A stretch of DNA of 64,000 nucleotides from Isoperla grammatica (lineage: Eukaryota > Arthropoda > Insecta > Plecoptera > Perlodidae). The notes under the pieces are model-generated. The model worked only from the letters and a program-made list of their open reading frames with translations. It ran no database searches and was not told where the DNA came from. The stretch is from NCBI GenBank assembly GCA_945910005.1, contig OX246747.1:5452274-5516273 (forward strand), in the 5' to 3' direction. The translations under genes were made by a program, and so were the position numbers. Shown here piece after piece: positions 1-10,578 of this stretch; the first letter of the stretch is position 1; every line of letters begins with the position of its first letter.

Positions 1-660
1 CTTCACAGGCCCATTTTACACCCCATAACGCCGCCAACATTTCACCCTGCTTGATCTCCATTGTTCCCGCGATAAAGGTCGCGTTGGTTTCAAGGGTGTC
101 TGGGTTAACGGCTGCAATAGAGTGTGGCGTGGCGTCCGTGTAGATCCGTACTTGCGCTTCGGATTGGCGCATGGGCCTTGGAGTTTAGGGGTCCCCGTTG
201 TCGAGAAATTCTAAGAGATAGTCTGAATTTCGTTCCCCAATACGTCGACAAATGAACAGGGGCCACCTGAGATTATCAGACAGCCAAGATATGTACCCGA
301 TAATCCGCTCCAGATCCTTATCGCTTCCAGTGGGGATGAGCTGTGCCCATTCCCGTATCTTCGTTATATCTCCCGCTGTGGCCTGTAGGGTTCCTGCTGG
401 TATGTGGAGTTTCAGGCCTATGTACTGGAGCGCAGGACTTAGGGTTTCGATGGATTTCGAGCTCAAGGGGATTCCTTGTGACCGCCCCACTTGGTTGCCC
501 TGATCAGGTCCTGTCGCACTGGGCCATTTGTCAGCCAATCATCTAGGTATACCACCTCTACCACCCGGAATCGCCTCTGGATTTCAGGTGCAAACGACTC
601 ACTAAATCTCTGCATGAGGTAGGTAGAGAGCGCATGGCCCATAGAGAGCCGCGTTAACCG
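1..660 (-). pseudogene. Degenerate retroelement reverse transcriptase / RNase H fragment
   Basis: Read on the minus strand, positions 538-549 encode YLDD followed by W, the catalytic YxDD motif of a reverse transcriptase. Positions 185-538 encode a connection-like segment containing LQYIGLKLHIPAG and RIIGYISWLS. Positions 125-136 encode DATP, followed by a Glu-rich MLAALWGVKWA-like helix, matching the Asp and Glu of an RNase H fold. YLDD lies in a different frame from the rest, and a TAA (185-187) separates the connection from RNase H, so the copy is broken by one frameshift and one stop. YLDDW is common in DIRS-type elements. DAT-P rather than DAS is unusual and also recalls hepadna-type RNase H, so the family is unresolved. 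It runs off the left edge of the window. Confidence 0.6.
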
Positions 661-700
661 TAGTGTTCGGCCCCGATAGTACTCCCCATGAAAGTGGCTA

Positions 701-830
701 CTTCAAGAGTGGTTCTCGTCGCAACCAAGTGTGTGTGCAGTTTACTCATGTAAACTGGTGGAGATGCGGGACGAAAAGAGACCCTGTCTCTTTCCTCCCA
801 CTGTCCCACTGAATATTTCTCCTCCCACCC
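701..830 (+). mobile_element. Partial copy of modular short retroposon family
   Basis: The segment starting CTTCAAGAGTGGTTCTCGTC reappears near position 9638, and the part from GACGAAAAGAGACCCTGTC to TTTCTCCTCCCAC is the central module shared by all long copies of this family. The 3' module and (AATC)n tail are absent here. Confidence 0.6.
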
Positions 831-1299
831 GGTCGAGGTGGGTCCCTCCTCGCGGTGACCGGTGCCCGCAAAGAGGGCTCTCGTGCACATCTTAAATCAT
901 CACTTTTTTCTTTTGCCTTCATCATCCTTTCTCTTCTTACTTTCATTACCTTCTTCCTCATCCGTGCCGGCCCTCGTTGCGATCCAAACGCCCACAAGCC
1001 CCCCCCCCCCCGAAATGGTTTGTTTACGGCTTGTTCCCCTGATGACGACCCCAGCAATGATTAGGTTATGATTCGACTCTCTGATTGATTTGACAGCACT
1101 TGGGCTTGGGCACAGATTGCGTCGGTTGTATGCCCAGTGCAGGAGGTCCCTCTACGTCCCAGGGCCGGGGGCCAACTGCACTGTTAGAAGGCCGATTGCG
1201 TCTGTGTCCCATCCGCACGTGAAATTAGCACTTTCCTACATACCTCCCGATGAGACATCTTGCCGGATCTCTGCGGAAGCGACCATTTCCCAATAATGA
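831..1299. other. No gene recognised
   Basis: GC-rich sequence with a C run near 1002-1014. No frame gives a recognisable protein. It may be the decayed upstream part of the LINE whose 3' end follows. Confidence 0.4.
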
Positions 1300-1387
1300 C
1301 CAATTTATTACACCAAAGGCACTGATAAAACAGATGTGTTGTGCCTTTAAACCACAGTAAAAATAATAATAATAATAATAATTCTGA
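1300..1387 (+). mobile_element. 3' end of a LINE with (AAT)n tail
   Basis: The stretch AAAGGCACTGATAAAACAG, then TTGTGCCTTTAAACCACAG, then an (AAT)n run matches the 3' end of the LINE fragment at 14568-14862, which has GGCACTGATAACCTTGC and GTGCCTTTAAAGTC before the same tail. It is a heavily 5'-truncated insertion. Confidence 0.55.
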
Positions 1388-2502
1388 ACCACAGCTCTCA
1401 TCGTTACCGTTGCCGTAGTATTTATCATTGTTGGTGACCATTGTAGAATGTGAAGGACTAGTCCTAGGCCTAGGCCTTAGTAAACCAGAATATACTTAAA
1501 ATGAGGGTATTATAGCATACCTACAAGAATATTAGACCTAGACCCATACAATCAATCACTTTTATCAACAATTTTTTAAAAGAAGGAATTTTGTTTCTCA
1601 TTGCTTTTTGTTTGATGTTTAAAGTCGATCGATGATAACTGCACATGTAATATAAATCATTCAAATTGTATGTACTGCAAGTTGAGATTAAGCTTGTGCA
1701 TATTGTAGAAAAAAATATGCACCTACCGCTATTAGTTTTTTATTTATTGAGTGTTGAAATGCGTTGGAATTCCCTATGTTATACATTGTAACTGAACAAA
1801 AACCTACACTTTCAATCGTATAACTTTGCGTAGCACCTTCAAAAAGTAATATATTGTAACAAATTTTCGTCCTAAATGTAGATAACTTTATGACTAACAT
1901 GAATACTTTTGAAAAAGATGATCGAACGCGATCCGTTTTCGCTATATTCGCGTTGGTGTGTCAATTTTACGTCAAATCTACTCAAATTAGAAACTATAAA
2001 TATACTTTATTAATAAAAAAAATATATAATTTCAAGAAGTTCAGTATTAAATGCTACTCACATGTAATAATTCTTGAAATTCATAATTTAGAATAAAAAA
2101 AAGTATGTTTTCATGTCCATTTAATTTGAATAGTTTAGTTGTTGTATTGAATGGGTAGTTCACTTCATCGATCGACTTTAAACCGTTCTTGGAACTGAAT
2201 CTGAATAATTAATTGACCTGTTTTAATTAGATGGTAAGAACTAAAGAAATATAAAATCGGCTGTGTCGTAAGCATGACTTACTTTAGAGGTTTGGAGATG
2301 AAACTCACAGCCCAGCCACTACGGATCTAGGGCGCATAGTCCCGTTTTTGTTATCGTTTCCATTGCAATTTTGGTGGAATTTTATGCGTTTTGAGAGTGC
2401 TTTCGTAGATCATTTACCTCATACCTTGTAGATGTATACTTCAAATATATTTCTAATCTATATTGAGGGATGTGTTTTGTTTAGGTTTATATCGTATACC
2501 CA
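1388..2502. other. AT-rich non-coding sequence
   Basis: No supported coding frame, repeat array or RNA gene. It lies upstream of the zinc-finger exon and is probably intron or intergenic DNA. Confidence 0.4.
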
Positions 2503-2554
2503 CCAGGAGTCAGGAGACCACTGCACTCCAAGGTCTCCTTGGTGCACTTCCTGG
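2503..2554. repeat. Interrupted inverted repeat (hairpin)
   Basis: CCAGGAGTCAGGAGACC on the left is opposed by GGTCTCCT and TTCCTGG on the right, giving a two-step stem about 150 bp upstream of the zinc-finger exon acceptor. Function unknown. Confidence 0.45.
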
Positions 2555-2697
2555 TTTACTGTCTTCGACATTATTATTATTATGATAGATCTTTTTGTAA
2601 TTTTCTATAAAATAGCTATATACATTACTATATTTGACGTTCGTCCGTTATTCATTACAAACAGATTGGCTATTTTTCTTGTAACCTCTGTTTACAG

Positions 2698-2942
2698 AAA
2701 TCGTGGACGTGGAAACTGTGGATGAAGACCAGGAAGTAGGAAAGCGCCCCTTTCTGTGTTCTAAATGTGGGAAGGGCTATCTTTACAAGCGTGGAATGGT
2801 CTACCACATGCGCATAAAGTGTTTCGCACCGCCTAAGATAAAGATAACCATTAAACTACCAAAACCACAACAAAAACACCGGTCTGCACCCAATTCGAAG
2901 CCCCCCTCGGTATCTCGACCCGTTACTAGATTCGTACCGTGA
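2698..2942 (+). CDS. Terminal exon with Lola-type CCHC zinc finger
   Basis: A strong splice acceptor (TAACCTCTGTTTACAG, ending at 2697) precedes an exon that reads in frame from its third base for 80 codons to TGA at 2940-2942. Exon residues 17-41 form a zinc finger, RPFLCSKCGKGYLYKRGMVY then HMRIKC, with spacing C-x2-C-x12-H-x4-C (C20, C23, H36, C41). This is the layout of the alternative C-terminal exons of arthropod Lola and related BTB-zinc-finger regulators, which bind DNA in the nucleus. A basic, Pro/Lys-rich tail follows. No BTB domain is in the window; upstream exons would lie further 5'. The same frame stays open after the TGA (next entry), so the stop may be read through, polymorphic or a mutation. 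Confidence 0.65.
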
Positions 2943-3743
2943 TCGATAATAACACAGGCACATAATTCATCGCCAAAAGATGGGTTATCAACGTTGAATT
3001 TAGAAGGGAAGAAACAGCGACAGGTGAAAACACCGAAAACTCGATCAACAATCCCGCCTGTACGCCAACCGGCAGCGAAGAGGACCAGGGCACCCTCGGC
3101 ACTACGCTTGAAACCCCTCCAAGCAAACGGGCCTTACGTCCGCCTGAAGGCACATCAAGGTGTTGTACGCAAGTCGGTAGTTCCACCGTCGACAACCTTC
3201 AAGCCACAGCCATGTCTGAAGGTCATGGGCCCGTTCGAGCCTCATGTCTTTCTGATGACACCGCCCATTGTACATGACGAGGCACCGCCCACAATCGTCA
3301 GCGACCTCGAGCAACGCCCATTCTTCAAGGTAACACCCTTGATAGCCTCCAATGCAAACCATTTCGTACGTCTGAATGCACCACCCGTCGTAGACGTCAT
3401 GAATCCACCCCTAAAACGAAAGCCGTCTCTACGTCCGGTGGTTTTACCCTTGTCAACCTTCAAGCCACAGCCTTCGACATCTGTGGAAGAATCTCCCATC
3501 GACCCCTTGCAGTCACAGTACGTACACCTCAAGTCACAGCCCTCGACATCTGTAGAAAACTCCCCCATCGACCCCTTGCAGTCACAGTACGTACACCTCA
3601 AGTTACAGCCCTCGGCATCCTACTCCACATACTCGGAGAACACTTCGAGCATGACGTGCAGGTGTGGACTAATATTCCCCTCGCTGAAGCATCTCACTCT
3701 TCATACTATTTTCCGGTGCGGGAAGAAAAAGCCAATGCCTTGA
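2943..3743 (+). CDS. In-frame continuation: Pro-rich region and second CCHC finger
   Basis: After the TGA at 2940-2942 the same frame is open for 266 codons to TGA at 3741-3743. The first ATG is well inside, so this is not an obvious independent gene. The protein is basic and Pro-rich, with repeated LKxQP/FKPQP and SPIDPLQSQYVHLK motifs. The latter is a 66-bp tandem duplication at about 3468-3606. It ends with a second finger of spacing C-x1-C-x12-H-x4-C (CRCGLIFPSLKHLTLHTIF, then RC). That a second finger of the same unusual CCHC type sits in the same frame argues that both parts belong to one protein, 2698-3743. The alternative is a decayed copy. I see no convincing small intron that would remove the TGA. 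Confidence 0.55.
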   Translation, partial: SIITQAHNSSPKDGLSTLNLEGKKQRQVKTPKTRSTIPPVRQPAAKRTRAPSALRLKPLQANGPYVRLKAHQGVVRKSVVPPSTTFKPQPCLKVMGPFEPHVFLMTPPIVHDEAPPTIVSDLEQRPFFKVTPLIASNANHFVRLNAPPVVDVMNPPLKRKPSLRPVVLPLSTFKPQPSTSVEESPIDPLQSQYVHLKSQPSTSVENSPIDPLQSQYVHLKLQPSASYSTYSENTSSMTCRCGLIFPSLKHLTLHTIFRCGKKKPMP

Positions 3744-3990
3744 GCGACTAAACTGTGAGGTGAATTTAAGTGAAACATGACACTTCCAATTTTTACAAAA
3801 TACGCCATATTGTTGACTTCCATATGGTTAATTTAATACTAATTATTGATAATTCAGAATATACTTGAAAGTTCACAATTTCAACTAAGATCAAAGTGCA
3901 GAAATAGTATTTATGCGACTGGAGTTGGACCATGTTTCACATGGTTTAGCTTTTCACTGACGCTATAAAAATTGTCTATCTTGAAGTTTT

Positions 3991-3996
3991 AATAAA
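3991..3996 (+). promoter_or_regulatory. Candidate poly(A) signal for the zinc-finger locus
   Basis: AATAAA lies about 250 nt after the second stop codon, in AT-rich sequence that would serve as the 3' UTR. Confidence 0.4.
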
Positions 3997-5266
3997 AATG
4001 TTTCGTATTTATTTAAAAACAATTACTGAAATAAACTCGAAGAGCAAACAACAATAGTAAAACCTTCAAATTAAAAATGGGGCCAGTATATTATAAAATA
4101 CAAAATATGAAATAACAAAAGTATCAAAACAATGATGTTATAGGCAGTTTGACTTTTTAATGAAAGTTGGCCTTGGCCTTCGAATTCTTGCAAAGTTCTT
4201 TGTTTTGTTACATGTTTTTAAGTTTTTTGTTTTAGATCATGGTCTTTTGTTTATACGTTACGTCTTGTTGTTGTTGTTGTTTGTTCTGGTTGTAGTAGTT
4301 GTTGTCTATTCAATAAATGCCTAAGTTTGAGGCATGTTGAACGGACCCGTTGTCTAGGCTTCTCCCTGGTCCTGGAGAAGTCTCGCCGCTGCTTCTGACA
4401 GACTCGTCCGTCCACGGGTGGTACTGTTGGTTGAGTGGGTAGCGTGTCTTTGTCCGTTTTGGAATCTTCGGTGTGAAGTGGGGTGGGGGGTAACCGATTT
4501 TCGTTGGTTTGTCGCGGGTGTTGCTACGCAGTGTTGCACAATGCTATCACACACGTGTAAGCTGAAGAAGCTGGAAGGCTTAGTACGCGCTTAGCACTTC
4601 CTGTTGCACAGTCTTTTGGGTTTGATTACTTCGTGAGAAAAATGCACTGTTCGATTTGGGAGTAAATTGTAACTTTATCTCTTGAGGGTACTTTTGGGTG
4701 AACACATATGCATAGGCACACGTGCGCTGTCCGTACAGTCCATTCTAAAAACATGTGTTAGCTGGTTAAATAATGTATACAAACATTTGTCATAACTGCC
4801 GGAATGTCAAACTTGCCAATAACTATCACCTTATTGAACTTTAAATACAAATGCTATTAATGTCATGAAATATGAGGTTGGCACTCTGTACTGCCACAGC
4901 ACTGTGCATCGTCCGACCTAATCGCTAGATAATTTACACTTAACCATATGGTACGCTGCAGTTGCAAACCTTCGCAATAGCTCGTGTTCCAAACTCTCAG
5001 TCCCCTGTCCATTCATCCCATTCCCTTCCCTCAGTTTCCTCTTCACCAACGCCTGAGGCCCGTAGAGGGCGGGCGCAACACTACTTGTCGTGCCTTCCAT
5101 TGAGTAACCAACCGCTTTCAATGATCTTTCTGATACGTAGTCGATGCACTCTGTTCTAGATTTACAGATCCTGGCCGAAATGATTCCATGGTACTATTTG
5201 GCAGTGACCTAATTACAAAAATCACCTTCTGGTTGAATATCTTATGTCCCTGTAACCTGCCGGCAT
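3997..5266. other. No gene recognised
   Basis: Mostly AT-rich sequence with a short (TTG)n tract near 4265-4285. Short open frames show no family resemblance. Confidence 0.4.
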
Positions 5267-5376
5267 ATATCACCCGCTCATCGTCTCGATTAGCCATCGT
5301 TGCATAAATATGAGACGTTAAGCCCCATTAATAATCAATGCAAAAATATGAGACGTTTAGCCCAAATATCAATCAG
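5267..5376 (+). mobile_element. Two adjoining 3' tails of the modular retroposon
   Basis: CACCCGCTCATCGTCTCGAT ... ATGAGACGTTAAGCCCC is followed at once by a second ATGAGACGTTTAGCCC tail. This is the family's 3' module with its AATC-type end, twice. Confidence 0.7.
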
Positions 5377-5598
5377 GCAAAATAGCTTTCTGGATTATTA
5401 TGTAGCAATCGTCAGACAAATGTATCAATAAATAATGTAGGGTTGCTGACCACGCTCTTCCAGTGAGCTATGGCAGCTCAGCAAACATGCACCCAATGGT
5501 GTGACAGTGTAGTACTTTCTAATATTACTTAACGATGTTGGGACCATGACGAGTGTGATACACCTTTAGGTTTGGATGTTACTGAGGAAGTCAGTTGC

Positions 5599-5862
5599 TT
5601 ACTCTGGGGTAAGGGTTATTGTAACTGTTGGGTTCTCGGCTGGTAAGTCAACAACCCCGGGAACGAAATCGCCAAACACCATTTCATTTGGCTTCAGTGC
5701 TGGTTTTTCCATCGTTTCAAGCTTATAGCTGACTTGTGTCATGAAGGGGGGGCTACAGATCCAGTCTAAGGGGCGACAGAGGATCCAGTATTTCGAATTC
5801 CAAGGCGCAGATCTCATAAACTGGGGCTTTCTCTCGCTTTTGATATTCTGCTGTTGTAGCAA
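5599..5862 (-). CDS. Unrecognised coding-like fragment
   Basis: The minus-strand frame ends VVDLPAENPTVTITLTPE then stop, after a segment with KPNEMVFGDFVPGV that has the composition of real protein. Upstream, a neighbouring frame reads VYEICALEFEILDPLSPLRL up to a C/G run near 5750, so a frameshift there may split one protein. I recognise no family. It could be a terminal exon or a fragment of a transposon gene. Confidence 0.3.
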   Translation of the reverse strand: MLQQQNIKSERKPQFMRSAPWNSKYWILCRPLDWICSPPFMTQVSYKLETMEKPALKPNEMVFGDFVPGVVDLPAENPTVTITLTPE

Positions 5863-5888
5863 ACTATTTTGCTAAATAATTTTATTTT

Positions 5889-6055
5889 TAGGTAAGCAGA
5901 ACCATTATTGCTGTTTTAGCAATACTGTTCTGCAAATTTCACCGCTAGCATTACATTTTGCTGTTCCTGCAATCCATTATGCTGTTTAAATTAGTTTTAA
6001 GTTAGCAGAAGTGTTAATGCTGTTTTAGCAATACTGTTCTGCAAAATTTACCGTA
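5889..6055 (+). repeat. Direct duplication, period about 113 bp
   Basis: GCTGTTTTAGCAATACTGTT with its flanks occurs twice (near 5907 and 6019) in a region rich in CTGCT/AGCAG words, including short inverted pairs. Confidence 0.6.
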
Positions 6056-6292
6056 AATCTTGCTGAAACAGCAGAACACGGTCAGCAGGAACTGTTACGT
6101 AAATATTTTACTCCGTGTAGTAGGGCTGGCCTACTATCCACTTGTCACAAGTAGCATAGGGCTACACACATAGAATGTGATAAATACTATGCTTTGTATT
6201 TAAGCTCACAGGCCATATCCAGGAGAAACGTAAATATGTCAAATGTATCCAATGTCTACTGAAACCTACTCTTACTGACGACCTCACCCCCT

Positions 6293-6536
6293 AGACCCTG
6301 TCCTTTCCCCCCCCCCCCCCCACTATCCCACTGAATATTTCTCCTCCCACTTGGCCCTGCCCTCCCTTGCTGGACTCCCGTATGACGACCCACGCGACGT
6401 ACAATGGATCTTATTTGGATGTGGCTTTTTTCTTCATCATTATCTTTTTCATCTTCATTATCACCCGCTCATCGTCTCGATTAGCCATTGTTGCAAAAAT
6501 ATGAGACGTTAAGCCCCAGTAATCAATCAATCAATC
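6293..6536 (+). mobile_element. Modular retroposon copy, central plus 3' modules
   Basis: It runs from the C run and CCACTATCCCACTGAATATT through GATGTGGCTTTTTTCTTCAT and the 3' module to a (CAAT)n tail. The 5' head is missing. Confidence 0.75.
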
Positions 6537-6727
6537 AGGAGAAGTCAGACAAAGTGCAGTCTACACCCCAATCCCCTTTCCTCCCCTTTCCCTTTTCCTC
6601 ACGCGCTCTTCTACTTGCCCCTCTCCTCCAAAAATCCCCCAAATGCATCTTCATTATCACCCACTCATCGTCTTGATTAGCCAAGTTGCAAAAATATACG
6701 ACGTTACGCCCAAATATCTATCTATCT
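6537..6727 (+). mobile_element. Modular retroposon copy, short subtype
   Basis: It starts GGAGAAGTCAGACAAAGTGC directly after the tail of the previous copy and ends ACGTTACGCCCAAATATCTA with a TATC tail. This is the short subtype that lacks the central TTGGCCCTGCC module. Confidence 0.7.
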
Positions 6728-8475
6728 ACCAAGCATGTAGGCCTACATCTAGAACATGTCAAGTGTAGACTAAAAGATCTATATATTATGTTATTGAGTC
6801 TTCTCTTGCACTTACCTGACTTAATTCTGGGAATTTGGTTAGCACTGGCCAGCGGGTATCTAGTTCTGCGTGGAGACATCGCAACTATAGATTCACAAGA
6901 AGTTTTGAGGACACGGCTGCAGCTAGACTGGCTTATCCCAGCCACGTTCCCCAAAACATTCTGGGCAGAACTTCCATTGGACATTTCTGGCTCTGGCGGA
7001 CATGCACTTTGCTGCACAAATATGAGACGTTACGGGCGGAGGGTACCTCTACGTTACTACTACTACTTACTACTACGTTAAACTATATCTGAAGGTTGCA
7101 ACACAACATTTAAAACAACAGCCCACTGCGTTGTGGTTAGCCTTACAGTCTGAATGAAATGATATAACCATTAGCGTAGTTATTTTGATTATAAAATCGA
7201 TAATAAGTAATAAAATTAATTAGATATAAAAACCATACTAATTACAGTAGGTAAGACCATTGAGTTTGTTATTATTGTCCAGAGGGGAATTATGTTCTAG
7301 TGTTCTGAAGTAGTAAGAAGGGATTATGTGGTCGCTATCATAACATAACGGAGGTGCGGGCCTTGCAATTGAAGTGGTGGGCTCGGAGTTACAATTTAAA
7401 GCGATTGGCGTTTCGGGTTTACGCGCAAGGTTACTACTGTTACTATTAATCAATTTTGTTGTATGATCTTTTTGATATTTTTTGGACTGCTTTAGGTCTA
7501 CTGTAGTTTGCGTGATGAATGGTGGCGGACGTTGTAGGGATGTTTATTATTAATTATTATTTATTTCGCACATATTGCTAATATTACAAAAATACATTTT
7601 ATACATGTCCCCTTTACAAGTAACACAAATTAATCACCAACAAGTTATAGCCATTCCGGCGTTATGTCATAGTTCTGCTTGCTAGTTTTTAACGGGATAT
7701 TTAGTATACACGAATCTTTCCGTCTTTTCGTGATGCGGATTCATTCGCTGGCGCAGTGTTATTTACGAAGTTGGGTACACAATTAGGCGGAGTACTATCT
7801 ACGGACGCTATCGTTGGATTGTTAACGGTGGAGTCATTATCAGGCTTACAGGGAGAGATTAAAGACAACAATCCCTCCACAACAGCAACGTCTTACTCTG
7901 AAACATCCTCCACCTTCGTGTCTATTAATATCTGGTCATGCAACAACTTACCATCCAATGTAGGAACTGCATTCCAATTCAACTTGTTATGGCAACCACG
8001 CCTCGCGAAGGAGTCTGCTGTGAAATGTTTCTGACAGACAGACAGACAATCTATCCAATTGAGCATTGGTTATCAACAAATATGCGTTCTTGTTGCAATT
8101 AACAACCCAGGAGTCACGCCGTTCAGTATTCTAAGGAAAATTGACAAACTTCAGTTCTGGAAACGCCTTTTAATTTTTTTCACACTTCCCGTACGAACAC
8201 TTCACCGGCCCTATCTTAAAAAATGAAGGCTCGCGGGCGTCCTGTTGTTCTTTAGGTACGTACCTGTGAGGTTACAACAAATCTTAACACTAAACAAAAA
8301 TTAAAAAGTGTAGTTAAACACACGCGCACTATCACTGGAAAGTAAAGTTGGGTCTCTTTGATATCGGCTCTACACTAGTCTAAAACACAGTCTAACTTTT
8401 CTGCCTCACAGGTGACAGGCAAAAATTCTGCCCTCAGTAAAGTTTTGCACTGCACAGAGTTAATATTAGCAGCAG
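6728..8475. other. No supported gene
   Basis: Open frames at about 6720-7080, 7238-7453 (-) and 7756-8034 (+) have no recognisable family, splice context or motif. A stray piece of the retroposon 3' module (CAAATATGAGACGTTACG) sits at about 7016-7034. Confidence 0.35.
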
Positions 8476-8860
8476 TCAATCGGTTATGCATATTTCTAAG
8501 CATACTTGCCGTAACTTTGAAACTAAGTTCAGCTCTTCTCTTTTTGCGTAACTGAATTTTTTAAATATTTCGATTAACAGCACCTGGCATTTTCTTTTTA
8601 AACACATGTTCGGAAAAATTGAGAGTAGATACATTTTTCGATGTTGAGCCAGAACCCCATGCCCTTTCCTTTTCAGTGCATGACTTGTCGTCTGGTATAA
8701 ACATACTTCCCATATTTTTATGGTGCAACAGGAACCAAAGGGTTGCAACAACGTGCTTGCAAACTCCACCTTTACCTGCCTTGCACTGGCAGTGAGCTGA
8801 ATGCACATCACCTGAGTTTCTCATCATTATTTGAGCACAGTAATATTTTTTTTTTTTTAA
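8476..8860 (-). pseudogene. SWIM zinc-finger protein fragment (SAP/SWIM family)
   Basis: The minus-strand frame from 8827 reads HSAHCQCKAGKGGVCKHVVA, the CxC...CxH SWIM finger, then a conserved-looking SCTEKERAWGSGS segment. The combination matches repeat-associated invertebrate proteins that carry SAP, SWIM and YqaJ-type nuclease domains. The frame is lost after AVNRNI and continues in another frame as EIFKKFSYAKREELN, so it is broken. A T run bounds the upstream end at about 8850-8863. The SAP half of a related protein lies at 57867-58490 on the same strand. Confidence 0.55.
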
Positions 8861-9117
8861 TTTTTAATATTCAGAGACATTGATTTCTCTACTTTGCTTT
8901 TGACGAATGTGTTCTTAGTTGTGTAGAAAAGCAGTACATTCTTCACTTTATTTCCATCAAACATACGGTACCCACTGTTATAATGTTTTTATGGCCCTTT
9001 TCTGCTTTCATACACCAGTATGTTAAATTGTCAAACTCCACAGGAAATTGGTTTAAAAGCTTCGTCCATGGACCCTTTGGAAACGCATCTAGGCCTACAC
9101 GCACGATTCCATAACTA

Positions 9118-9470
9118 CACTTGTCACGAAGAATGACGTTTACTTTCCAACCATGGTAATGTAGATTTAAATGCGTATCGGACCATTATAATGTCGGTTT
9201 AAGTTCTTATAATCCAATTAAAGACAGAAATTTGCATTGTTTTACATAGGGCACCAATTATTCATGTTAAGCAGGGTATTATGCATAATAATTTACAGAA
9301 AAAATGTTTCTCTTATTACACTCGTCACGAGAGAATGACATTTACTTCCCAACCATGGTAATGTGGATTTAAATTCGTATCGGACTTTTATAATGTCCAT
9401 TTAAGTTCTTATAATCCAATTAAAGACAGAAATAGGCATTGTTTTGCTTTGGGAACCAAAAATTTAAGTT
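9118..9470 (+). repeat. Direct duplication, period about 200 bp
   Basis: GTCACGAAGAATGACGTTTA ... CCAACCATGGTAATGT ... CTTATAATCCAATTAAAGAC recurs with small changes about 200 bp later (GTCACGAGAGAATGACATTT, same order). Confidence 0.75.
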
Positions 9471-9575
9471 TAGTTAAACATTATTTATAATTATGTACAG
9501 TGTAAACTCGCTTCTGCACAAAACTCAATGATACACATTTTGAGACTATTGAAACGTTGATTTAGGCTTTCGGGC

Positions 9576-9611
9576 TATATAAGCAGCGCGCTGCCAGGCA
9601 GGAGCATCAGT
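9576..9611 (+). promoter_or_regulatory. TATA plus initiator core promoter
   Basis: TATATAAG at 9576-9583 is followed 33 bp later by TCAGT at 9607-9611, the arthropod initiator, in a GC-rich context. What it drives is unclear. The sequence downstream becomes the modular retroposon, so this may be the promoter of a retroelement or of a lost gene. Confidence 0.5.
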
Positions 9612-9637
9612 CATCTTCAGAACTCCGACCTAGTGAC

Positions 9638-10412
9638 TTCAAGAGTGGTTCTCGTCGCAACAAAGTGTGTGTGCAGTTTACTCATGTAAACTCTCACTCC
9701 TGTAGAAGGTAGAGATGCGGGACGAAAAGAGACCCTGTCCCTACCCTCCCTGTGTCCCACTGAATATTTCTCCTCCCACTTGGCCCTGCCCACCCTTGCT
9801 GGACTCCCGTATGACGACCCACGCGACGTTCAATGGATCTGATTCGGATGTGGCTTTATTACTTATGTCTCGGGGCCCGGGGAAGAATAGGCCCAGAGCC
9901 CCCCCCCCCCCCCCCCTTCAACCACCCTAGCCGGACAGGTCGAGGAGAAGTCTGACGAAATGCAGTCCACAACCTCCAGCCCTCCCTTTTCCTCCCCCTT
10001 CCAATTTTTCACCCCGCCCTCCTACTTGCCCCTTTACTCCAAACAGCCCCCTATTGCATCTTCATCTATCACCCACATATTGTCTGGATTAGCCTCTGCA
10101 AAAATATGAAACGTTAAGCCCAAATATCTATCTATCTTTCTCCTCCCACTTGGTCCTGCCCTCTCTTGCTGGACTCCCGTATGACGACCCACTCGACGTT
10201 CAATGGATCTGATTCGGATGTGGCTTTATTCTTCATTATCATTGTTTTCTTTTTCGTCTCGATTAGCCTCGTTTCAAAAATATGAAACGTTAAGCCCAAA
10301 TATCAATCGATCTCAATCATATTTCTCATCTTCATTATCACCCGCTCATCTTGATTAGCCATTGTTGAAAAAATATGAGACGTTAAGCCCCATTAATCAA
10401 TCCATCAATCTT
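9638..10412 (+). mobile_element. Nested cluster of modular retroposon copies
   Basis: Four pieces are stacked head to tail. 9638-9865 has the CTTCAAGAGTGG head and central module. About 9868-10135 is a head-B scrap, then GGACAGGTCGAGGAGAAGTC and the short body, with a TATC tail. About 10136-10310 has central and 3' modules. About 10318-10412 is a lone 3' module with AATC tail. Copies appear to insert at or join through each other's tetranucleotide tails. Confidence 0.7.
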
Positions 10413-10578
10413 ACCCCATTTCGTGTGAAACCAAGGCAAACACCACCTTCAGAAAAAAGAACTAACGCCACCGCGCTAGAGTTTTCTTCATGCAACATGG
10501 CCCAGCCCTCAAAATAAACAATAGAATCGCGCCGCCCCGCACCTCCACCTTCTACAGCAGTGGGGATACAGTCTCGCT

